The notes under the pieces were generated by a model, which did not search any database, was not told the DNA's origin, and was given only the letters and a program-made list of their open reading frames with translations. The translations under genes were made by a program, and so were the position numbers. A stretch of 64,000 nucleotides of DNA, from positions 62,001 through 126,000 of the forward strand of contig NZ_MLBF01000008.1 of assembly GCF_001936615.1 (NCBI RefSeq). Reading direction: 5' to 3'. This DNA is from Desulfosporosinus metallidurans. Its GTDB lineage: Bacteria; Bacillota; Desulfitobacteriia; Desulfitobacteriales; Desulfitobacteriaceae. Numbering within the stretch: the stretch's first letter is position 1; each line of letters begins with the position of its first letter. Shown here piece by piece: positions 10,478 to 18,452 of this stretch.

Positions 10478-10583
10478 AACATCATCTCCTCTCAAATTAA
10501 AAGCCCTCGCATGTAACCCTTCGTTTCGCGTCCTTGATAACTCATTGTTTGAACCCTCTATCAGCCTCCACTCCATCCTATAT

Positions 10584-10626
10584 AGAGAACCTGGCTGACG
10601 CCAAGCCTTAGTTGCATAACTTATAC
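10584..10626. repeat. Dispersed hairpin repeat, short copy A
   Basis: The plus strand shares AACCTGGCTGACGCCAAGCC and TTAGTTG..ACTTAT with two other places in the window (18305-18366 and 45145-45205). This copy lacks the middle hairpin found in the longer copies. It lies in the leader of the chemoreceptor mRNA between the riboswitch terminator and the start codon. Confidence 0.6.
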
Positions 10627-10642
10627 TTTCTGACGGGAGAAC

Positions 10643-10684
10643 AAAAAATATCTATCTACCGAACCTTCAGCAGATAGACATTTG
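10643..10684 (-). terminator. Riboswitch-linked rho-independent terminator
   Basis: Read on the minus strand, TGTCTATCT pairs with AGATAGATA across a loop of about 13 bases and is followed by six T. The left arm repeats ATGTCTATC, which also occurs inside the aptamer (P3 region), giving a plausible switch between aptamer-bound and terminator folds. It lies upstream of the chemoreceptor start, so it would stop transcription of the leader. Confidence 0.8.
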
Positions 10685-10694
10685 TCATGTACGT

Positions 10695-10783
10695 TTCTGC
10701 AACCCGGCTATCTTTGATAGACATTCTGTACTATCCTAAGACCCGTGGCTTTGCGTCTCAATCTCTCGATAGATTTGCCCCTT
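10695..10783 (-). ncRNA. c-di-GMP-I (GEMM) riboswitch aptamer
   Basis: On the minus strand the leader contains, in order, GGGGCAAATC, a short hairpin closed by a GAGA tetraloop (ATC-GAGA-GAT), GACGCAAAGCCACGGGTC, a second hairpin (GGATAG...CTATC) and TAGCCGGGTTGC. These are the conserved blocks of the GEMM-I class in the correct order and spacing. This class binds cyclic di-GMP. It sits about 220 bases upstream of the chemoreceptor start and directly ahead of a terminator. Whether ligand turns expression on or off cannot be settled by eye. Confidence 0.9.
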
Positions 10784-10798
10784 ATGATTTTGTGTACT

Positions 10799-10826
10799 AG
10801 TATAATTGTAATGCAAAGGCCAAAAA
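10799..10826 (-). promoter_or_regulatory. Possible promoter of the riboswitch-controlled transcript
   Basis: TATACT lies on the minus strand at 10804-10799, about 15 bases before the aptamer. A weak TTTTTG is 16 bases further upstream. The -35 match is poor, so this is a positional guess. Confidence 0.35.
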
Positions 10827-10967
10827 ATAGTCATCGTCTATGCTAATAATCACCTATATTGAGGTATCATTCTACAAAAATCCCGTTTTTCCTTCAATTT
10901 TAAAAAAATTCATAAGGCTAGCCAAGTACACATAAGCAGTTTTATCTAGGACCCTTTTCAGCAATTA

Positions 10968-12326
10968 TTATTTAGTCTCGACAATGGATTCTCCATAATG
11001 TAAAAGTTTAAGGTCCTGTGATAGCCATACCGCCGTCAAAACGGCAGAAGCAAAATCCGAAACCGGACTAGCTAACCAAACACCCGATAATCCCCAAAAT
11101 TTCGGCAAAATCCAAATCATGGGGACCAGAAAAATAAGCTGACGAGACAAACTCAAAAATAACGATTTTCGTGGCTTACCCGTTGCTTGAAAATAACCCA
11201 CGACAGTCACTTGGAAACCGATGATTGGTAGCATCATCAAATATATACGCATTCCACTTGCTCCGATACGGACGAGCTCAGGATCTGTGCTGAAAAGGGA
11301 CATCAATGCCGCGGGAAATAACTCGACGATTAAGAAGCCAAAAATCATCACACCAGTGGCACCGATCACCGCTAATTTCAAAGCCTGTTTAACTCTATCA
11401 TATCTTCTTGCTCCGTAGTTGAACCCTAGGATTGGTTGAACCCCTTGTCCGATCCCAAAGATCGGCATGAAGATAAGCATGGTAATGCTCGTAATTACTC
11501 CCATTGCCGCAATTGATAAATCCCCACCGTGGATAGCTAAAGCATTATTTAAGAACACAGTTACAAAACTGCCCACTAACTGCATAGCAAACGGAGAAAG
11601 CCCGATACCCAATATGTCTTTGACTAAAATCCATTCCGGCTGGAGATTCCGTAACCTGAGTTTAAGCATCGCTTTATTCCCCAAGAAGTAATACATGACC
11701 CAAGCAGCTGTAACGAACTGAGAAATTACAGTGGCGAGAGCGGAACCCGCCACGCCAATATGTAAACCAAAGATAAATATAGGATTGAGAATTGTATTTA
11801 ATACTGCTCCCAAAATCATAGTGTACATGGCGATTCTCGGGTTTCCTTCTGCCCTGATAAAATTATTCATTCCAAACCCGATCGATTGAAAAACAGCTCC
11901 CCCTAGAAGGACACTAATATATTGTTTGGCGTAAGGTAGAACCTCTGAACTCGCCCCAAGGCCCACCAAAAGAGGATCCATAAAAAGGTAACCCAATAGG
12001 GTAATGATCAACGAAATCCCAACAAGCAGACTAAACGCATTGCCGACAATCCGTTCAGCCTCTTCTCTTTTCTGCTGACCCAACCGTATGGAAATTACAG
12101 AGGTCGCGCCAATTCCGATTAACATCCCAAAGGCCATGATGGCTAATGTAATAGGAAAGCTGATTGCAATCCCCGAAAGTGCCAATGACCCGACTCCTCG
12201 ACCCACAAAAATTCTATCAACGATGTTATATAGACCATTCACCAGCATTCCGATAATTGCCGGTACAGAATAACTAAGTAGAAGTTTTCCAATCTTTTCT
12301 TCTCCAAGTTGTTGGGAACGAATCAT
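10968..12326 (-). CDS. MATE-family multidrug/cation antiporter
   Basis: A 452-residue inner-membrane protein with about 12 hydrophobic segments in two six-helix halves, the normal MATE size. It begins with the family-like LGEEKIGKLLLSYSVPAIIGMLVNGLYNIVDRIFVG and has the repeat-half signature GIGQGVQPILGFNYGARRYDRV. MATE proteins export cationic drugs or metabolites using Na+ or H+ gradients. Substrate is unknown and the gene stands alone. Confidence 0.92.
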   Translation of the reverse strand: MIRSQQLGEEKIGKLLLSYSVPAIIGMLVNGLYNIVDRIFVGRGVGSLALSGIAISFPITLAIMAFGMLIGIGATSVISIRLGQQKREEAERIVGNAFSLLVGISLIITLLGYLFMDPLLVGLGASSEVLPYAKQYISVLLGGAVFQSIGFGMNNFIRAEGNPRIAMYTMILGAVLNTILNPIFIFGLHIGVAGSALATVISQFVTAAWVMYYFLGNKAMLKLRLRNLQPEWILVKDILGIGLSPFAMQLVGSFVTVFLNNALAIHGGDLSIAAMGVITSITMLIFMPIFGIGQGVQPILGFNYGARRYDRVKQALKLAVIGATGVMIFGFLIVELFPAALMSLFSTDPELVRIGASGMRIYLMMLPIIGFQVTVVGYFQATGKPRKSLFLSLSRQLIFLVPMIWILPKFWGLSGVWLASPVSDFASAVLTAVWLSQDLKLLHYGESIVETK

Positions 12327-12442
12327 CCTATCTCTCCTTTATGCTATATAGCCATTTATTGGACATGACATATTTTCTTATTATATCAGAATTATGTTAA
12401 TTTTATAGAAGCGATTTCCTATCACAAGCGTACGTATTAAGG

Positions 12443-13603
12443 CTAGCGCATCAAAAACTGCTGAATTCGCCGTACTGCTTCTTGAAGGACACATTCATTT
12501 TGAACCATCGCTATCCTCACATACCCTTCACCATGCTCTCCGAAAGCCACTCCAGGCACAACAATCACACCGGCTTCTCGAGCTAAATCCATCGCAAAGG
12601 ATACTGAGTCTTGTTCTGTAGGAACGGGCGCCCAGATAAACATCGAACCTTGAGGAATTGGCATTTTCCAACCCACTAAGGCACAACCCTCAATCAAGAG
12701 GTCCCGCCGTCTCTGATAAGCGCACCGATTTTCTTCAATCGAGTCCTGCTCAGAGCTTAGTGCATAAGCCCCAGCAGCCATTACTGGACCAAATACTCCA
12801 TAATCAATATTCGATTTGAGTTGAGAGAGATTCCGTATAGCTTCCGCATTTCCTACGACAAATCCTAACCGTGCGCCAGCTAAATTGTATGTCTTGGAAA
12901 CTGAATGGAATTCAATGCCGACTTCTTTTGCCCCTGGTGCCTGTAAGAAACTTACAGGTCTGTAACCCTCAAATGCTAATTCAGAATACGCTGCATCATG
13001 ACAGATGAGAAGATCATACTCTTTGGCAAACTCCACAACCTCTTCAAAAAATGAAAGTGGCGCTACTGCTGCAGTGGGGTTATTAGGATAATTCAAAAAC
13101 AACAGTTTTGCCTTGCGGGCTAAATTCGGATCAATTTGCCGCAGATCTGGTAAAAAACCGTTCTCCTCTAATAGCGGAACTGCAACTTTCTCCCCACCCG
13201 CAAGCAAAAGACCCGCTGTATAAATTGGATATCCCGGATCAGGAATCAGCGCTAGATCCCCAGGATCTATATAGGCTAGGAAAATGTGGGCCAGCCCATC
13301 CTGAGAGCCCATTAGAGGCAATACCTCAGTTTCAGGATCCAAGGTAACCCCAAATCGTTCTTGATACCACTCTGCGCAAGCGCTGCGAAAGTTCTCCGTT
13401 CCACGAGTTAGGGTATATCCATATTGGGTACCATCAAGTACCGCCTGACTGAGAATCTTACGAATTTCCACCGCTGGGGCCTGATCTGGACTCCCGATAC
13501 TCAGATTGATTAAGTGCTTTCCCGCTCTCTCTAGTTCTCTTTTCAAATTATCCATTTCGGTGAAAACTGACGCTCCTAAACCTTCTAAACGTTTTGATGG
13601 CAT
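12443..13603 (-). CDS. PLP-dependent class I/II aminotransferase (DapL/AspC-like)
   Basis: A 386-residue fold-type I aminotransferase. The PLP lysine is in HSVSKTYNLAGARLGF (near residue 233), preceded by NYPNNPTAA and CHDAAYSEL, which hold the cofactor. The C-terminus carries the substrate-carboxylate arginine region (GYVRIAMV). Pattern and length resemble LL-diaminopimelate aminotransferase and related aspartate/alanine-type enzymes in Clostridia. The exact amino donor is not readable. An ATG start is used; the gene is monocistronic. Confidence 0.85.
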   Translation of the reverse strand: MPSKRLEGLGASVFTEMDNLKRELERAGKHLINLSIGSPDQAPAVEIRKILSQAVLDGTQYGYTLTRGTENFRSACAEWYQERFGVTLDPETEVLPLMGSQDGLAHIFLAYIDPGDLALIPDPGYPIYTAGLLLAGGEKVAVPLLEENGFLPDLRQIDPNLARKAKLLFLNYPNNPTAAVAPLSFFEEVVEFAKEYDLLICHDAAYSELAFEGYRPVSFLQAPGAKEVGIEFHSVSKTYNLAGARLGFVVGNAEAIRNLSQLKSNIDYGVFGPVMAAGAYALSSEQDSIEENRCAYQRRRDLLIEGCALVGWKMPIPQGSMFIWAPVPTEQDSVSFAMDLAREAGVIVVPGVAFGEHGEGYVRIAMVQNECVLQEAVRRIQQFLMR

Positions 13604-13838
13604 AATCTCACTCCGTTCTCCTTATCCCCAGTCTCTTCTGCTCTAGCCTTGTTTCTTCCTTTCTCACTGGGCCTTGTCAATCACTATGTACCTTATTTTA
13701 TCACGTATAACTGCAGATCATAAGGTTTTTCTGAGTCATTGGTAAAAGATACAAGCTCCCTTACCCTCTTAAATGTAACCCTTTCTTACGTACAATTAAG
13801 AAAAGGCCTTTCGCAGATTACTAAGGAGGAACCACAAA

Positions 13839-14216
13839 TTGAGAGAACTAAAATTTAGGGTTTGGGACAAGGTTAAGGAGAAAATGTTAAAACCACAAGC
13901 TATAAGTTTTGATACACAGAGTTCAGTTCCATTTGCAGTGAGTGTACCCGGTCGATCATGGGAACCGATCGGGAAATTCGAATTACTTCAGTGGAGTGGT
14001 CTTACTGATCAAAACGGATTGGAAGTGTATGAAGGCGATTTAGTCAAACTCTCCTCAATCATTTATAAAGTCATTTGGAATAAAACACTAGTGACTTTCG
14101 AACTAGAAGAACTAGGGACTTCCTCAAAACGTGATATTAGCGAGGTAACATGGGGCAGTATTATAGGTAATGAATTTCAAAATGCACCATTTCATCCTGA
14201 AACATCCTTGTTCTGA
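13839..14216 (+). CDS. YopX family protein (phage-type)
   Basis: A 125-residue protein matching the YopX family first seen in phage SPbeta. The N-terminus RELKFRVWDKVKEKML and the block LLQWSGLTDQNGLEVYEGDLV are diagnostic. Function is unknown. The start is TTG at 13839, chosen because AAGGAGG lies nine bases upstream. No other phage gene is next to it, so it appears to be a domesticated or leftover cargo gene. A strong terminator follows. Confidence 0.85.
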   Translation: MRELKFRVWDKVKEKMLKPQAISFDTQSSVPFAVSVPGRSWEPIGKFELLQWSGLTDQNGLEVYEGDLVKLSSIIYKVIWNKTLVTFELEELGTSSKRDISEVTWGSIIGNEFQNAPFHPETSLF

Positions 14217-14238
14217 GTTATAGCGGTATTTTTTTATT

Positions 14239-14277
14239 AAAGAAGGCGCTCGTCAATATCTGACGAACGCCTTCTTT
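14239..14277. terminator. Bidirectional rho-independent terminator
   Basis: AAAGAAGGCG and TCGTCA pair with TGACGA and CGCCTTCTTT across a five-base loop, with A/T runs on both sides. It separates the plus-strand YopX gene from the minus-strand mutase operon. Confidence 0.85.
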
Positions 14278-14295
14278 ATAATCCTCTATGTCTGT

Positions 14296-14712
14296 TCAGC
14301 CAACTTCATCTTTACCCGCTAATTTCTCGTTAATCCAGCTCACAATCTCAGTCGTGGTTGCTCCCGGGGTAAATAACGCCTCCGCGTGCCCATCATCGAT
14401 AAGAGAAACGATATCCTCCTCAGGAATTGTCCCCCCGCCCATAAGTAAAATGTCTTCAGCATTCTGCTCTTTCAGTAGTTCCTTGATTCTCGGGAAGATC
14501 GTCATGTGCGCTCCGGACAGAACACTGATTCCAATTAAATCGACATCTTCTTGGATCGCCGCTTCCACAATTTGTTCTGGAGTTTGATGCAGTCCGGAGT
14601 ATATGACTTCCATTCCGGCATCACGCAGTGCCCGGGCTATCACTTTAGCACCCCGGTCATGCCCATCCAATCCCGGTTTACCCACTAGGACACGTATTCG
14701 AGTCTTATTCAT
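14296..14712 (-). CDS. Acyl-CoA mutase small subunit, cobalamin-binding
   Basis: A 138-residue B12-binding subunit. The DxHxxG motif (GLDGHDRG, residues about 13-20) supplies the axial histidine for base-off adenosylcobalamin. SVLSGAH and MGGGTIP follow, as in the C-terminal domain of methylmalonyl-CoA mutase and in stand-alone IcmB. Together with the large subunit just upstream it would form the carbon-skeleton mutase. The ATG at 14712 is preferred: GGGAGG lies just before it, inside the five extra codons of the longer GTG-started frame. Confidence 0.92.
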   Translation of the reverse strand: MNKTRIRVLVGKPGLDGHDRGAKVIARALRDAGMEVIYSGLHQTPEQIVEAAIQEDVDLIGISVLSGAHMTIFPRIKELLKEQNAEDILLMGGGTIPEEDIVSLIDDGHAEALFTPGATTTEIVSWINEKLAGKDEVG

Positions 14713-14733
14713 AACGTTCCCTCCCACACTGTA

Positions 14734-16371
14734 CTAAAATACGGCTTGTTCCCGATACTCCCCAAAGACTTCTTTGAGGACTGCTATCATCTCACCCTCA
14801 GTAGCATAAGCCCGTACTGCGTCCATAATCTTCGGGATCAGATTATCGGATCCTTGAGCTGCAACCTTCAAATCTTCCAACGTCGTCTGTACCCTGATGT
14901 TATCCCTGCTTTGTTTTAAAGCCGTAAGCCTGATTACTTGGGACCGTTCAACTTCAGGGTCAATTTTTAATAAATCAATTTTGTCCTTTTCCTCACTAAC
15001 AAAGTCATTAATACCTACAATAATCCGGTCTTTGCTCTCGATCTCTTGTTGATAGCGGTAAGCTGCATCCGCAATTTCCTGCTGGAAGAAATTCTCTCGA
15101 ATCGCACCCAGAACCCCACCCAATTCATCAATTTTTCGGAAATACTCTTCAGCGCCTTCCTCCATTTGATTAGTGAAGGTCTCCACAAAATACGATCCAG
15201 CCAGCGGATCGATGGTATTTACTACACCCGTTTCATAGGCCAAAACTTGTTGCGTTCGAAGAGCAATCTGAACTGCTTTTTCCGAGGGCAACGCCAAGAC
15301 TTCGTCCATGGAATTAGTGTGCAACGATTGAGCTCCCCCTAAAACAGCAGCCATTGCTTGATAGGCTGTTCGCACGATGTTATTTTCCGGCTGTGGACCC
15401 GTAAGGGAACACCCCGCGGTTTGGGTATGGAATCGGAGAAGTAGGCTCTCTTCCTTTTTCGCACCGTACTTTTCCTTCATATGACGTGCCCAAATCCGGC
15501 GAGCAGCACGATACTTAGCAATTTCTTCAAAGAAATCCGTATGCGAATTGAAAAAGAACGATAGGCGTGGAGCAAAGTCATCCACATCCAACCCAGCTTT
15601 AATACCTGCCTCAACATAAGCAAATCCATCAGCAAGTGTGAATGCCAACTCTTGCAATGCCGTTGCCCCAGCTTCCCGAATATGGTAGCCGCTGATACTA
15701 ATGGTATTCCACTTGGGCACATTATCTTTGGAAAACTTGAAAATATCCGTTATCAGACGCATTGAGGGATCTGGAGGGAATATCCAAGACTTTTGAGCAA
15801 TGTATTCCTTCAAAATATCATTTTGGATTGTTCCGGTTAATTTATTTGCAGATATCCCCTGTTTCTCCGCAGCAACAACATACATAGACCAAATGATGGA
15901 GGCAGGCGCATTGATGGTCATTGAGGTACTGACGCGGTCAAGTGAGATATCCTGGAACAAGGTTTCCATATCTTGAAGTGAATCGATGGCCACCCCAACC
16001 CGACCGACCTCTCCGTAAGCGCGTGGGTGATCCGAATCATAGCCCATAATGGTTGGCATATCAAAAGCCACACTCAAACCAGTTTGCCCTTGGCTGAGTA
16101 AAAACTTGTACCGCTCATTAGATTCTTTGGCCGTGGCAAACCCCGCAAACATCCGCATAGTCCAGAGTCGTCCTCTATACATATTAGACCGAACTCCGCG
16201 TGTATAGGGATACTCGCCTGGATTTCCCAAATCCCGTTCATAATCAATGTCCGCTGTATGCCCCGGTGCATAAAGCGGATCAATCGGAACACTAGACACT
16301 GTAAAGAACGGCCCTTTTCGCTCCCTCTGAGCGTCATAGTTCGCTTTCCAGCGCAAGAAGTTATCACTCAT
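14734..16371 (-). CDS. Adenosylcobalamin acyl-CoA mutase large subunit, isobutyryl-CoA mutase-type
   Basis: A 545-residue TIM-barrel subunit that rearranges a CoA thioester by a radical route with AdoCbl from the small subunit. It lacks the fused B12 domain of methylmalonyl-CoA mutase. Substrate residues, counted from the Met at 16380: the position equal to Tyr89 of the Propionibacterium mutase is Phe78 ([11 protein letters not shown]), and the position equal to Arg207 is Gln196 (KEYIAQKSW). Tyr232-His233 are kept ([12 protein letters not shown]). Phe plus Gln is the known isobutyryl-CoA mutase pattern; Tyr plus Arg marks methylmalonyl-CoA. I therefore call it isobutyryl-CoA/n-butyryl-CoA mutase. 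The ATG at 16371 is chosen because AAAGGAGG is eight bases upstream; the Met at 16380 abuts that site. Confidence 0.88.
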   Translation of the reverse strand: MSDNFLRWKANYDAQRERKGPFFTVSSVPIDPLYAPGHTADIDYERDLGNPGEYPYTRGVRSNMYRGRLWTMRMFAGFATAKESNERYKFLLSQGQTGLSVAFDMPTIMGYDSDHPRAYGEVGRVGVAIDSLQDMETLFQDISLDRVSTSMTINAPASIIWSMYVVAAEKQGISANKLTGTIQNDILKEYIAQKSWIFPPDPSMRLITDIFKFSKDNVPKWNTISISGYHIREAGATALQELAFTLADGFAYVEAGIKAGLDVDDFAPRLSFFFNSHTDFFEEIAKYRAARRIWARHMKEKYGAKKEESLLLRFHTQTAGCSLTGPQPENNIVRTAYQAMAAVLGGAQSLHTNSMDEVLALPSEKAVQIALRTQQVLAYETGVVNTIDPLAGSYFVETFTNQMEEGAEEYFRKIDELGGVLGAIRENFFQQEIADAAYRYQQEIESKDRIIVGINDFVSEEKDKIDLLKIDPEVERSQVIRLTALKQSRDNIRVQTTLEDLKVAAQGSDNLIPKIMDAVRAYATEGEMIAVLKEVFGEYREQAVF

Positions 16372-16376
16372 CTTAC

Positions 16377-17321
16377 TCATCCTCCTTTAAAACGCTCTTC
16401 CCATAACAACCTCGCTAGTTCGTAGGGATCTTCACTGTCTAAATTTCCCCATTTTTGAGTTGCGGCTTCCCATGCATCCTCGAAAGCTGCACGAGTTTCA
16501 TCTTCCCATTGGCGCCATACTTCCAGTCGGAGACGTTCTTTACGGTGCTCATCCCTCTGCCCAGATTCCAGCAAATACGCGCGATGAGCCTCAACTTTTT
16601 CGTACAATTTCTCCAACCCGTTTTCGCTAATGACACTGGTTAAAACGACAGGCGGACGCCAAGGTTTTCCATCGCAGCTCAAATTCAACATCATTTCGAT
16701 GTCGTTTTTCATGCGTTCGGCCCCTGGCAAATCCGATTTATTAATAACGAACACATCTGCGACTTCCATAATTCCAGCTTTGATGGCCTGAATTCCGTCC
16801 CCTGTTCCGGGGTTAAGTACCACCACGACGGTATCTGCCATCTGCATAATTTCAAGTTCAGACTGACCAACTCCCACCGTTTCTAAAAGGAGTCGCCCAT
16901 ACCCCCCGCCCTCTAAAATGCGTAATATATCGGATGTTGAACGCGTCACCCCTCCAAGGTGTCCACGAGTCCCCATGCTTCGAATAAAGACATCTCTGTC
17001 TGTCCCATGGGCTTGCATCCGAATCCTATCCCCCAAAATGGCCCCGCCAGTATACGGGCTACTGGGATCGACTGCAACAATCCCCACTCTCTCGTCCTTA
17101 GCACGGTAAAGTTTAGTCAACGCTTCAACCAACGAGCTTTTTCCCGCGCCCGGTGGACCCGTTATTCCAACTACCATTTGATGTCCAGTCTGTTTTAAGA
17201 CAGAACGCATAATATACGCTCGCTCAACCCCGTCTTCAACCCATGATATGAGTTTAGCGGTTGCCCGACGATCTCGTTCAAAAAGGCGTGCTATCCATTG
17301 ATCAAGTGCTCCCTTGTTCAA
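16377..17321 (-). CDS. meaB: MeaB/ArgK-type G-protein chaperone of the B12 mutase
   Basis: A 314-residue P-loop GTPase of the SIMIBI/G3E group. Walker A is GPPGAGKSS at about 56-64, followed by [21 protein letters not shown] and VGVGQSE switch motifs, and NKSD for guanine specificity. MeaB proteins gate AdoCbl delivery to acyl-CoA mutases and protect them from inactivation. The start is TTG at 17321, overlapping the stop of the adenosyltransferase (TTGA), and its own stop overlaps the ribosome site of the mutase gene. The order adenosyltransferase, chaperone, mutase is a complete cofactor-loading set. Confidence 0.93.
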   Translation of the reverse strand: MNKGALDQWIARLFERDRRATAKLISWVEDGVERAYIMRSVLKQTGHQMVVGITGPPGAGKSSLVEALTKLYRAKDERVGIVAVDPSSPYTGGAILGDRIRMQAHGTDRDVFIRSMGTRGHLGGVTRSTSDILRILEGGGYGRLLLETVGVGQSELEIMQMADTVVVVLNPGTGDGIQAIKAGIMEVADVFVINKSDLPGAERMKNDIEMMLNLSCDGKPWRPPVVLTSVISENGLEKLYEKVEAHRAYLLESGQRDEHRKERLRLEVWRQWEDETRAAFEDAWEAATQKWGNLDSEDPYELARLLWEERFKGG

Positions 17322-17836
17322 AATTCCATCCCTGCCTTTGCTTCGACCCCTCGTTGGTAAGCATGCCTTTGCTCAGTCATTTCGGTTACGGTATCCGCAA
17401 TTTCCATAATTTCGGGTGCGGCATATCGACCCGTCAAAACCAAATTGAGATGAAGTGGCCGCTGTCGGACTAATTCTAGGACTTGGGCAACGGTTATTAA
17501 CCGAAAGGCCACTGCGACTAAAATTTCATCGAGAACAATAAGATCAAACTTATCCTCTTCAAACCAGCGCCTTGCAAGATTAAGCCCATCTTGAGCCATT
17601 TGAATATCAATGGGATCTGGGTTTTCATACGAGACAAAGGATTTCTGTCCCGATTGAACCAATGTAAAATTGGGTAACAGGGAGGATATCTTTACTTCTC
17701 CGTAATCCTTACTCCCTTTCATGAATTGTAGAAATCCAACGGTCTGGTTATGACCAAGAGCTCTCAAACTCAACCCCAAAGCAGCAGTGGTCTTACCCTT
17801 CCCATTCCCTGTATAAACCAGTATAAGTCCTGACAT
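17318..17836 (-). CDS. Corrinoid adenosyltransferase, CobA/BtuR type
   Basis: A 172-residue ATP:cob(I)alamin adenosyltransferase. Its P-loop is VYTGNGKGKTTAALGLS (residues 7-23), and VLDEILVA and VLTGRYAAPEIMEIAD are typical of CobA/BtuR. It makes adenosylcobalamin, the cofactor of the mutase encoded in the same operon. It is the first gene and overlaps meaB by four bases. GGAGGT precedes the ATG. No cobalamin riboswitch was recognised upstream. Confidence 0.92.
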   Translation of the reverse strand: MSGLILVYTGNGKGKTTAALGLSLRALGHNQTVGFLQFMKGSKDYGEVKISSLLPNFTLVQSGQKSFVSYENPDPIDIQMAQDGLNLARRWFEEDKFDLIVLDEILVAVAFRLITVAQVLELVRQRPLHLNLVLTGRYAAPEIMEIADTVTEMTEQRHAYQRGVEAKAGMEF

Positions 17837-18152
17837 ACCTCCTTACCCCCCTTCTCTCTATAGACTAGTAAACTACCTTGCCTCCTTATTAAAAATTTCA
17901 GAATTTAGTACTCAATTCTAGATATTCTTTATATTACCTCCTTTGTGAAAATTTTCTTTATAAAGGATACAGTGACTTCGTCATTATTTATGCATGTCTC
18001 AAATAAAATATCCCTTCTTTAAGAGAGAACATCTCTACTCTTTATTCCCAACTTTCTAAGGTTCTCTTAAGATTTATGGTGTAGACTAATCATATGATTC
18101 ATAGACCATAGAGTTAATCTAACATAGAGATTATTGAAGGGAGCTTCGGCTT
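17837..18152. promoter_or_regulatory. Divergent intergenic region with a large imperfect dyad
   Basis: This region separates the minus-strand cobalamin operon from a plus-strand small ORF. At 18075-18110 TATGGT and ACCATA flank a perfect 10-base palindrome ATCATATGAT (18089-18098), a plausible operator. The part nearest cobA is AT-rich and holds two AGGAGG-like sites, only the proximal one used. Confidence 0.45.
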
Positions 18153-18293
18153 ATGCGATTTTCAACAGGGCTATTAGACTGGTTATTTGGAGAAAAAATC
18201 ATACTTCAAGGACCTGATGAAAAAGGGAAAATTGTTAAATGCAAAGTCACTAAAAAATGGCTTGAGCAAGCGCAAGGGTCTGGTAGAGCATGA
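18153..18293 (+). CDS. Small basic protein of 46 residues, unknown function
   Basis: A short frame beginning MRFSTGLLDWLFGEKIIL and ending LEQAQGSGRA. A ribosome site GAAGGGAG lies about ten bases before the ATG. The product has an amphipathic N-terminus then a lysine-rich charged section (GPDEKGKIVKCKVTKKW) and no membrane helix or known domain. It lies downstream of a dyad and directly upstream of a dispersed hairpin repeat. It looks genuinely translated because of codon use and ribosome site, but no family was recognised. Confidence 0.55.
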   Translation: MRFSTGLLDWLFGEKIILQGPDEKGKIVKCKVTKKWLEQAQGSGRA

Positions 18294-18304
18294 GCACTTC
18301 AGCG

Positions 18305-18366
18305 TAAAGAAAACTTGGCTAGCGCCAAGCCTGGCGAAGGCGTTCGCCTTAGTTGAACTTATGCCA
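18305..18366. repeat. Dispersed hairpin repeat, full copy B
   Basis: AAAGAAAACTTGGCT is followed by two small hairpins (CTTGGC-taGCGCCAAG and GGCGAA-ggcg-TTCGCC) and then TTAGTTGAACTTATGCC. The same outer blocks recur at 45145-45205 and, shortened, at 10584-10626. It appears to be a non-coding repeat family. Confidence 0.65.
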
Positions 18367-18394
18367 CCTGGAATTTATACTTTTTGATTGGTAC

Positions 18395-18439
18395 AAAAAG
18401 GGAGCAGGAACCAACTTACGTTGATTTCTACTCCCTTTC
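18395..18439 (-). terminator. Rho-independent terminator of the CoA/permease operon
   Basis: On the minus strand AAAGGGAG pairs with CTCCCTTT around an inner stem (TCAAC/GTTGG), followed by five T. It lies just after the GntP permease stop. Confidence 0.8.
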
Positions 18440-18452
18440 GTGGTTTCAATCA

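Noticed and set aside
14734-16371. Plain methylmalonyl-CoA mutase assignment
   Set aside because: The two substrate-specific positions are Phe and Gln instead of Tyr and Arg, and the B12 domain is a separate subunit.
17837-18060. Cobalamin riboswitch before the adenosyltransferase operon
   Set aside because: A TCACTGTATCC-like run was seen, but the conserved GCCACTG, GGGAAGG and other B12-box elements are missing.
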